Below are positions 1 to 8,600 of a stretch of 21,550 nt of DNA, piece after piece. This DNA comes from Euperipatoides rowelli. Lineage: Eukaryota; Onychophora; Udeonychophora; Euonychophora; Peripatopsidae. A model generated the notes under the pieces. The model was not told the origin of the DNA and did no database searches. It was given only the letters and a program-made list of their open reading frames with translations. The translations under genes were made by a program, and so were the position numbers. The stretch's first letter is position 1. Each line of letters starts with the position of its first letter. The stretch is taken from NCBI GenBank assembly GCA_003024985.2, contig PXIH01S0004862.1. The stretch is one strand, 5' to 3'.

Positions 1-126
1 AAAAAATTAAAAACCCCAAGGTCACTTTCCAAAAAATTGAAATTAAATTCAACTGCATTGGAAGAGGCCAAGATTCATGAAATTCATGTCAATGAAGGCT
101 ATTATGAAGAGATATGTTATTATTAA
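1..126 (+). CDS. possible C-terminal exon of an unknown upstream gene
   Basis: The frame beginning at base 1 is open for 41 codons and ends with TAA at 124-126. It is hydrophilic and charged, starts KKLKTPRSLSKKLKL and ends NEGYYEEICYY. The mix of residues looks more like real coding sequence than AT-rich noise, and a possible AATAAA signal lies 310 bases downstream. I do not recognise the protein. The window edge hides any splice acceptor, and 41 open codons can occur by chance, so this is only a candidate last exon. It could also be part of a transposon reading frame. Confidence 0.3.
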   Translation, partial: KKLKTPRSLSKKLKLNSTALEEAKIHEIHVNEGYYEEICYY

Positions 127-135
127 AAATATATA

Positions 136-365
136 CAGTAAAACCTTCTAGTTCAAATTAATTGGGACCAAGCCCTGTTCAGACTGTAGAGTTGTTCGGA
201 TTGTACAGAATTTCTATATAATGCATTAAAAAAAATTGCATCTATTGGTAGGTCTGAGATCCAGACGTTAGTATTCAAGCATCTGGATCTCAGACCTACA
301 GTACAATTAGACGATTAATTTTTTTTTCCCGGACTTGAGGGGTTCAAACTGGTGGGGTTTTACTG
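136..365. mobile_element. pogo/Tigger-like MITE with TA target duplication
   Basis: The ends are inverted: CAGTAAAACC at 136-145 and GGTTTTACTG at 356-365, each bordered by TA (134-135 and 366-367). The next 20 or so bases of each end also match loosely in inverted orientation. Ends starting CAGT with a TA target duplication are typical of pogo/Tigger members of the Tc1/mariner superfamily. At 230 bp it has no coding capacity, so it is a non-autonomous MITE. A perfect hairpin (248-299) sits near its middle. Confidence 0.7.
248..299. repeat. perfect 18-bp inverted repeat inside the MITE
   Basis: GTAGGTCTGAGATCCAGA (248-265) is matched exactly by its reverse complement at 282-299, with a 16-base spacer. 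It lies centrally within the MITE at 136-365. It could be an internal inverted duplication or the remains of a nested palindromic insertion. Confidence 0.85.
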
Positions 366-435
366 TATATATATAGCCTATATATATATTGTTAAATAAT
401 GTATCGTTAATTTCAACAAGCAATTTTTTTTAAAA

Positions 436-441
436 AATAAA
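436..441 (+). promoter_or_regulatory. possible poly(A) signal AATAAA
   Basis: This AATAAA lies about 310 bases after the stop of the open frame at 1-126 and could end that transcript. The motif is common by chance in AT-rich DNA. Confidence 0.2.
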
Positions 442-450
442 CATCTAATT

Positions 451-540
451 TTAGTAGCCAAGCCGGGCTGCTATTGTTCATAATATGGTAGCCAAAAATT
501 GTTTTTGTATATGGGCTACCGGGCTACCATGAAATTTGAG
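451..540. repeat. dispersed-repeat-like stretch with GGCTACC/GGTAGCC units
   Basis: GGTAGCC (487-493) faces GGCTACC (514-520) and GGCTACC (522-528), making a short inverted and tandem arrangement that is more GC-rich than its surroundings. It sits just before the Gypsy fossil. The family is not recognised. Confidence 0.3.
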
Positions 541-2440
541 CCCTGATTATACATTCCCCCAATATTGAGGAACAACTAGAAACGTTAGAAGAGGTACTCG
601 CAGCATTAGAAAAAGTAAATTTAGCAGTTAAACCATCAAAATGCCATTTATTTAGGGAATCTATAAAATATCTAGAGCACATGGTCAATAAAAATGGGTG
701 TAGACCTCTGGAAAATAGCGTAGCCGCCATACAAAAGTTAGCGCACCCTACAACTGTAAAAGGAGTGAAGTTTTCTTTGCAGTTTAAACTTTTACAGAAA
801 ATTTATAACAAACTTTGCTGAGATAGCTGCTCCCCTTTATGACTTGCTAAAGAAAAGAAACACTGCAATTACATGGAATGATAATGCTGAGGTAGCCTTT
901 CAAACATTAAAACAAATACTAATTACCGCACCTCTACGTGCGTTTCCAAAATATGACAAGCCATTCGTCATGAAGACAGATGCCTACCTTACCTCATTAG
1001 GAGCAGTACTTTAACAAGAAAATGAGAATGGAGAACTACAGCCATTGCATATTCCAGTCATAGACTGAATATAGCAGAAAGAAATTACGTGGTGATTGAG
1101 CGAGAAACACTATCGTGTTTGCAATAGACCAATTTAAGCACATGACTTATGGTAATAAAATATTACTACTAACTGACCATAAGCCATTAACATACATAGT
1201 GGAATTAAAAGATGCAAATGCAAGAGTGGCCAGATGGATGATAAATCTACAACAAAACGATATACATTTCGAACACATCCCTGGTAAACTAAACAGTTTC
1301 ACTGATATGCTCGCGCGAAGTCACATAGAGGACGAGACTACAACATCTTGCGCATTAGAAATCAGTAAGAGACCAATCACAATCGATCTAATGTGAGCAG
1401 AACAACAAAATGACAGTTATTGCAAATAAATTATTAATAAAATAAAAGAAGGCAAATCGAAGGATGAAAACTTCATACTGGATGAAAATTAATTACTTCA
1501 AAAACTATTACAATTAGGAAAATCAAATTTCACCCCTACAGAACAATAGTCCCAGCATCCCTCATACCGGATGTTATGTTTGCATATCATGATAGCCTAA
1601 TCGTAGGACACTTTTCACTTGAAAAAACTGCATACAAAATAAAAAGAACTCTCACTTGGCAAACAATATTCACAGATATTAGGGAATACATTAAGAGCTG
1701 CGAAAAATGCCAGTGTATGATCAGAGGACATGTAAAAGCTCCTATACAATTACAAGCTGTCGAACCGCCTTCCTCAGACTGCATGTCAAAAAGGGCAGTT
1801 TTGATATTTTGGACCCCTTTTCAACAACACAAGTCAAGAAGCCCATTTAATCGCTACCAATTACATGAAAACTATGTATATAGCGTTACGGCGGTTCCAA
1901 GTGCATTCTGTCAGATCGTGGGCCACAATTAGTAGCATACATAATGTCAACTTTATATAAGAAATTAGGGATAGATAGGATCACAACCCAGAGTTATTGG
2001 CCACGCTCCAATAGGGTAAGTGAAAGAATTAACACCAAAATACTCAACTTAATTTCACACTACTGCAATAAAAAAATTTACAGACTGGGACGACATGCAA
2101 GTTATTAATAATACAGTACATAGCACTAAACAAGTCCCATTTTACATATTTCATGGATTTTACTAGTATGATGCTTTCTCTGAATTTAATTTAAATGAGA
2201 ACGAAAGCAATTTAGAAAGAATAGATTTGGTAAGACACCATCTTGGAAAGACTGGAGGCAGCGAAAGCAGAAGTTTTCGTCAACCTTCAAAACGCCTCCA
2301 TCTCCAATGCCAGAAACAAAGATAGAGGGCACCATCTGTGTGAGTTCAACATTGGAGACTTGGTCTTGGCCTTAGATGTACCTAGCTACACAGGACACAA
2401 TATTGGAGAAAATAGCTCATTCCTAATTGCAGGTTTTTAT
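541..2440 (+). mobile_element. Ty3/Gypsy-like LTR retrotransposon pol fossil (broken)
   Basis: This is an old, clearly broken copy of the pol region of a Ty3/Gypsy-type element. The parts run in Gypsy order: the end of the reverse transcriptase (about 560-760), RNase H (about 830-1330, with TDHKPLTYIV and HIPGKLN motifs), the integrase zinc-binding region (about 1570-1760, His-His-Cys-Cys spacing with CEKC), remnants of the integrase core (to about 2230), and a C-terminal stretch (2243-2440, with FNIGDLVLAL). No gag, envelope or LTR is recognisable in the window, so the ends are missing or decayed. There are probably half a dozen or more breaks, so it is ancient and inactive. A LINE fragment abuts its right end. 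Confidence 0.85.
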
Positions 2441-3795
2441 TGATAATTTGAGTACTGCACAAAATGGTTTTAGGAAGTCATAGTCAACCCTTACCTGTTT
2501 GTTGGACTTGGCTCCATTGATTCTGGCAATGTCGTAGTGGTCATTTCCCTAGATTTGATGAGTGCCTTTGACTGTCTTCCCCATCAACTAATCATTAAAA
2601 AGTAGAAAGACCTGATAACTAGGTACTGTTGAGCTATCATGGTTTAATAGTTTTCTGTTAGACAGGTCTCAGATGATTAGACATAATAATGTGATCACAT
2701 CAAGCCAAAGAGTGAGATCGGGAGTGTCCCAGGGCTCTGTTTTGGGGCCACTCCTTTTCAATATTTTCACAAATGGCATCACATGTTTTTATTCATTCTA
2801 AGCTTAGTTTGTTAGCTGATGACATTGTGCTCTCTTTGAGCGGTTCTGATATTAAAATGATTAACCTTAAACTTAATTCAGATAGAAAAAAACTTGAACA
2901 GTGGATAAGTTTAAATGGATTAATGCTAAATCCGAAAAAGACCAAAATGATGGTAGTTGGTACAAGAAAACGAATAAAAAGTTTTGCTCTCGACAGGTTA
3001 TTCATTTTATGTTGTGGTGAATCTATTAGCATTTTTGAGGAACTCAGGATATTAGGGATCTTGGTGGACCAATTTCTTACTTGGGAACCTCATTTTACAT
3101 CTTTGATTGGGAAAACAATGGGCCTAGCTAAAATGTTGTTTCAACTTAGAGCCTATCTTGATAGATCCTGTTTATGTTCAATATATTTTGCTTTGGTCGT
3201 CTCTAGACTTAACTACTGTGACATTCTGTGGGGAACCTGTAAAAAGAGTTTAATGGATAGGCTACAGGTAGTTTCCAATACTGCCGCAAGGGCCATCGTA
3301 ATCTATTTGGTAAGGGACGGTCTAGTGCTACAGCCGCAAGAGAGGAATTGGGTTGGCACCCACTTGAACTGCTGAGAACACTTCATCTTATTTTCTAACA
3401 TGGAAGTCAATTAATGGTTATGCCCCGAATTATCTCTCTGATTCCTGGAAATTGGATCCCTAACTCATTCTTATGGGACTAGGTCCAAGACCTTTAAAAA
3501 TTTAAAAATAGAGTATAGGAAAANATCACAAGCATCTAAGTCTTTTTCCAAAAGAGCTTCTAAATGTTGGAATACTATTCCAGTTGACATCAGGAATATA
3601 TCTTTTTTTTTTCTTTTTTTAAAAATAAGGTTTTGGATTATCTTGCTAATATCAATAATTGATTCATTGTGCACATTTTTATTTGTATAATCATTGTATA
3701 TTGCGTGTTGTATTGTATTTTTTTAGATGTGGGATCTGGAGGAGCACTTTGAGGTGAAGATCCCAAAACAGATAAATAAATAAAGATAAATGTTA
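2437..3795 (+). mobile_element. 5'-truncated, decayed LINE (L2/CR1-like non-LTR retrotransposon)
   Basis: Reverse transcriptase motifs appear in order: a GFR-type motif near 2460, the palm motif SLDLMSAFD near 2540-2575, GVSQGSVLGPLLF near 2719-2760, and LADD (the YADD-box equivalent) at 2812-2823. The longest open stretch is 2773-3375. The frame shifts near 2525, and stops interrupt it after LPHQLIIKK (about 2603) and at 3373-3375. Matches to the usual RT C-terminus (SKRASKCWNTIPVDIRNI, about 3545-3600) continue in another frame. The 3' end has a GGATCT/AGATCC hairpin (about 3730-3765) followed by a short ATAAATAAATAAA tail, as in L2/CR1 families. The 5' end is missing, as usual for these elements. 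One N lies at 3524. L2/CR1 placement rests on motif style only. Confidence 0.8.
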
Positions 3796-4000
3796 AAATA
3801 TATTCATTTGTTAACATTTTATGAGGTGACAAAAAATGTAGAAAATAACTATGTTTGCTTGTTGAAAATGGATATTTTTTTGTAGGAACACAAATTAAGA
3901 TATCCTTAAAGTTGGTTCAGGAGCAACTCTGGTGGCTATTATACACTGTGAAATTTTTATAGCCACATTCTCCTAGCAGATAGCTCTAAAGCATGAGTGA

Positions 4001-4032
4001 TCAAAGGTACAACTGGTCAAAGGTACAACTGG
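4001..4032 (+). repeat. perfect 2 x 16-bp tandem repeat
   Basis: TCAAAGGTACAACTGG occurs twice back to back (4001-4016 and 4017-4032), followed by a further partial TCA. The exact identity suggests a recent local duplication. Confidence 0.9.
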
Positions 4033-4809
4033 TCACTTTCCCCTATATATAAACACATATGTCGGAAAAAAGGACCTAAAGTTGGGTTGATATATTTGTC
4101 ATAGTGTTTAATAGTAGGCTACTGGTCATTACACTTAATGAAGGCTGTTGGGGGAGGACAATAGAGGGAGATGTATTTACTGATGCAAAATTTTATTAAA
4201 TCAAAATTGATAATTTCATTGTAGGAGTTTTGTAAACATTAATATTTTTTTTTATTATGATTGATATATTGAGTTCTAATCCTATACAGTAAGGAATGGT
4301 ACCAAGGGTTAAATTTAACAAAAAAATAATCAATTTATCCATATACAATTGTTTACAAAAGAAGGAATAAAGGACAATCTGGCCTAAGGAATATATATTG
4401 ATACATAATTGGGGATTATTGAAAGGTTGATATATTTTAAAATGCATTCTTCATATACTGTAGGTGTAGCCAGTAGAGTCCATGTAGGTTATATACAACT
4501 GTCTGGATGTTGATCAGCAGTCTTGAATACCTAGAACACAAGCAGATAGTTGAATTATATAGTAAGTCAGATAGCTCATTAAAATATTAAAACAAAGTGT
4601 CTTAATATAATTTGGGAGCATATACTGTATACCAAAGATATTGGGATGCATTACTACATATACTGTAGGTATTCATTGTTTTAGGATATTTGAAAATAAT
4701 TCATAAAAGGGACCTGAAACCCATATGCAACTAAAGAATTATTGGGGATAAAATTTATAGTACCGGTATCTATAAAGATAATATTACATCTTCAGTAGTC
4801 AGTACACAC

Positions 4810-4857
4810 AGTTCGAATATTCAAATGGCATTTTAGCCGATTCGTCCGAGCCCTAGT
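4810..4857. repeat. fragment of a GAATATTC/GGGCTCGGACGAAT-type repeat
   Basis: The minus strand starts CTAGGGCTCGGACGAAT and ends TTTGAATATTCGAAC. This resembles widespread DNA-transposon repeats in animals that begin with a TAGGG-rich end and carry ATTCGAAT tracts. That is a family-style resemblance only, and no full inverted ends were found. Confidence 0.25.
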
Positions 4858-4870
4858 TAACAGATATAAA

Positions 4871-4938
4871 TTCATAAACTACGGTAATTTTTTATTGACT
4901 ATCTACACTAAAAAAATTACATGACTGTAGTTTATAAA
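4871..4938. repeat. imperfect inverted repeat
   Basis: ATAAACTAC plus AATTTTTT on the left is matched in inverted order by AAAAAAATT plus GTAGTTTAT on the right, with a small insertion in one arm and a short AT-rich spacer. It is a minor hairpin with no assigned function. Confidence 0.5.
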
Positions 4939-5438
4939 AGAAATAAGAAAATTATTTTTATATAAGAAATTAGCCTATAAAAGTTTACAACACATTAAAT
5001 TTCTGAGCAACTTAGATTATTAACTAGGCTACTATAAGTAAAACCTTACTAAATCTGAGTAATGAATTAGAGCTTAACTGTATTATGTTCCCTCAAATGT
5101 TAAAACAATTTTGAATTTATGAAGTAAAAAAAAAAAATTATTAATTAGAGTGGAAATAGGTTAGCCAGACGTCAACCAGAGAACAGACGACACAAGAAGA
5201 TTATTCTTTTGCTTCTGATCGACAGTACAAAAATAAAAACAATTACTATGAAAAGCAATTTGATATATTTTTACTTATAGGTTCTGCTACTACATTTAGC
5301 TTATATTTGAAATCATTTCTATTGGTTAAATATTTAAATGTTTATAATATATTTGTCAAAAATATTATCAGATTATAATTTTGGCCACCGGAATTAAATA
5401 ACATAAGCTATAACTGAAAATCAAATTTACTTAACATG

Positions 5439-5517
5439 ACCGGATGTGTAGCATGCGCTGTGCACCAAGATGCTGAAATTTAAGCTAAATTACACTCCAT
5501 AAGATTGAATAACCAAT
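5439..5517 (+). promoter_or_regulatory. candidate promoter sites of the ATP synthase gamma gene
   Basis: ACCGGATGTG (5439-5448) resembles an ETS/GABPA (NRF-2) site, and GCATGCGC (5451-5458) resembles half of an NRF-1 site. CCAAT lies at 5513-5517. ETS and NRF-1 sites commonly drive nuclear genes for oxidative phosphorylation in animals, and the cluster is 100-180 bases upstream of the proposed ATG. The motifs are short and were judged by eye. Confidence 0.35.
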
Positions 5518-5570
5518 CAGTTTTTTTTTTAAAAAAAAGCTTCAGTGAAGAATAAAATGTAGGGAAGGAA

Positions 5571-5578
5571 TATAAATA
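5571..5578 (+). promoter_or_regulatory. candidate TATA box TATAAATA
   Basis: TATAAATA lies 50 bases upstream of the proposed start codon (5621). That would place transcription start near 5600 with a 5' leader of about 20 bases. In AT-rich DNA this motif is frequent by chance, but its position fits the CCAAT box and exon 1. Confidence 0.35.
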
Positions 5579-5620
5579 CTGAAATACATTTGAACTAAAA
5601 ATAAGCCATTGGTGCACAGG

Positions 5621-5637
5621 ATGTTCCAACACGCTTA
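5621..5637 (+). CDS. ATP5F1C: ATP5F1C tentative coding exon 1 (presequence start)
   Basis: ATGTTCCAACACGCTTA encodes MFQHA plus two bases of the next codon and is followed by a good donor, GTGAGA. Joining it to exon 2 completes TAT and reads [17 protein letters not shown], in the exact frame needed. Vertebrate precursors also begin MF. A TATA box lies 50 bases upstream, and an in-frame TGA upstream (5591-5593) closes the frame, so this ATG would be the first. The oddity is size: only 17 coding bases, with about 12 residues before the mature start (human has about 25). A different first exon, further upstream or within intron 1, is not excluded. Confidence 0.45.
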
Positions 5638-8600
5638 GTGAGAGTTAAATATGATTTACATGTAAAATAAGGTTTATACCCATACAGTATATTTCCAGCT
5701 GTAAATGAATCAAATTATTTATCAAGATCAAAATGTATTTTAGTCAAAATTAAATGCAGATGATTGGTCGTGCGGTAATTATAATAACACCCGACGAATC
5801 TGGCCAAGACGTAATGTACAGTATACCAAAAGTCAGGCTTGATTTGTTCCAAGTTAGACTCCAGGCAGTAAAAAAAAATTAAATACAAGATGGTCATTTC
5901 CTAGGATATGGTTACCAAACAGTCTAAAATATTGGTTAAACATCTGCAAACAGTATTCGTTGATATGTACTTATTACTGTAAATACGGTACTTATTTTAC
6001 TCTTTTTATGCTGCTCTCTTTATAAATTAGACTTGATTTAAAAGCTGGATAATATTGATGTGTTTCTATAAATCATTAAACACATTAAAAAAACTATTCT
6101 AAAATAGGAACTTTTATGACAGAATAAAATTTATTATAGAATAAAGTTAATGTTTTTCTAACCTGTTTAACTTTGTCTTAATTGCTAAAAGAAATTAAAA
6201 AAAAATTATCCTAAAAATAAGTAAAATATATTAAATTTATTTTTTGTGCAAATAATGAAGCAATAAATTTATTAAAGATTTTTTTATATATATAAAATTT
6301 TATTTTTTTAAAAAATGCAATAACATATACTTTTTTTTGTTTTATTTTTAGTGTTCAAGTGCGAGGAATGGCCACATTGAAAGATAGTAAGTTTTATCCT
6401 TATATTTTATAGGAAGAGATGAATTCACTTCATAGCAAAAAAAAATCAATTATAAAAGATAACTTCTTTTAATTAAAAGAAGTGATTAAGTGCAGTGAAA
6501 ATCACTCAAGGTTAGAACTGCTGAATGGTAGATGTTGAACAAATTAAAATATAACTTTTCTGAATGCTAGAACATTGATACTAATGTACCTCAATGTCAC
6601 GCTGATATGAAAAGTGTTATACAGTATCAGGCAATACTGATATACCGGTACTAGATAGATTTTAAAAAGTGTATTTAGTGATGCTATCAAAACTTCCTAA
6701 GACTGATGTTTGATGATACACTTTAGTTGCTTGACTATAAAGCGGATTATGATTAATACATTAGTGTAATGACAATAGTTCAACAATTCCCCTGAATCTG
6801 GTTTCAAAATTGCTATCAGTAAAAGGGGGTGCCAAAAAAAATATTTCAGTCAGTTGAATAGGTACCATGATGTTTCAAAACTTTGATTTCTTACTTTTAT
6901 AATCTATAACTGAAACAATTATGTAAACATATTAGTAAGTTATATAATCTGATATGAAATTGACAGATCTTAATGTATAAATTTCATATTAAAAATAAAA
7001 TGAGGATAAAGCCTCTTTCACTCTTTGAGGTTTTTGACACTCTTGGTTAAATCATGGCTTGGCACCCTTCTTAATGTGTTTACTATTTTTTTTTTTTTTT
7101 AAAAGATATCTTATCCACAGGATTCCAAATGTGCAAATTTTACAAAAAAAGTAATTTACTTCTTTAAAAAAAGACTTATTTGTAATATACTTATATCTTA
7201 CTGTAAGTTTACCTATTTACAGTATTTTCTCTAGTTTTAATTTAGTATAGCCTACATGTAAGTTTCTATTTAATTTAACTCGGATTTAATTTACACATTT
7301 TTGGACTAACATGATTTGAGTAGGTCTACTACTCCCACTTCTTAAATTACACGTTCAATTATTTGAACTAGCACGGTTTGTGGGAAAAAATACGTTTATA
7401 CTGTATGTATACTGTATATACAGTAACAGTATATATTTGATTTAGAATAAAAATAAGACAATGAAAATGTGTTAAAATGTAAAAGTATTTATGGCTTCTA
7501 TGCTTTTATTAATCTCATGATATTCTGAGATTAATTCATTTATTTTTTTCAAATTGATTCAAATTCTCTATAAGATAGTTTTTCTATGTATAAATGTTAC
7601 GCCTATTAGCCTAAATTCCAATCCATCCCTCCACATCTATTGGTACAATTTTTAGAAAATTACCCTAACAAAAAGTTGCTAATAGTGAGTAGAATAAAAA
7701 CAATGCTGTTTTTGTTTTCATCATTTCCCATAATCCTTAGCATTTCCATTATTCTTATGAAAAATTTATGTTTAATTTACACCCTGATATCCAAGAACTG
7801 CGTAAATGAAGATTAACTATTATAAATTAATTACACATTTAGTATTATGATAAATCTTAAGCTAAAAAATATTTGTCAAACTTGTGCTTTTACCATTGAC
7901 ATTAACTCGATTCATTTATTCATTATTTATTTTTGTTTATTTAATATGAATTTTCGAATCAAATTTTCTTTTTGTAACACTTGTGAATTAGGCCCATATC
8001 CTTGTGGGCTAGGGCCTTTTATTTTAAATATTAATTTGTATATTTATAATTTCAGTTTTTGAATAGAATGACAAGTGATTCATTCATATATGTATTCATA
8101 TTCTTGTTGATAAATAAACCTGAGATTATAATAATAAGAAGAAAGAAAAAAAAAACTACTTAATAGAATTGTGCATCAAACTAATTTGCAGATTGTGCAA
8201 CCTATCAAAAACACGCAATTTTTTTAATGCTTGTGATATCTTAAAAATATGTCGGAGGTTTAAATTACAGTATATTAGCAATGCTGTTTTCAGCTTAGTT
8301 AATTTAGTTTTATTTTACCCCAAAAAAAGGTATGTCATCAAATTTTCTTTTTTCATTTTAAAAAAGATGCAAAATTCTAAGTTTTATACGTTAAAGAAGA
8401 ACGAACTCAGACTATTACATCATTTTAAATAGAAATCCAAGTAAATATCAGCCGTTTGCTTTTGACTTCTATTTAGTGTAATAGATGACATGTTCGGTGT
8501 AATAGAAGACATGTCCGTTCTTCTCTAACATTTATCAAACTTAGATTTTACATGAAATAAGAAAAATTTGATGAATTAAACTCACATTTTTTTTTGATAA

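Larger units (their letters stand above)
3800..5430. other. AT-rich intergenic DNA, no gene seen
   Basis: No open frame here resembles a protein, and no RNA gene was recognised. The stretch contains a 16-bp tandem duplication (4001-4032), a fragment with ATTCGAAT-type sequence (about 4810-4857), an imperfect inverted repeat (about 4871-4938), and repeated TACTGTA motifs (4446-4670). Confidence 0.6.

Noticed and set aside
5439-5496. ATG codons at 5436 and 5470 as alternative starts of ATP synthase gamma
   Set aside because: Both frames stop soon (TAA) without a usable donor that would join exon 2 in phase.
7847-8432. Open frames of 71 and 87 codons in intron 2
   Set aside because: They are rich in Phe, Ile, Asn and Lys, as expected from AT-rich DNA. 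They have no homology I recognise and overlap a likely LINE tail.
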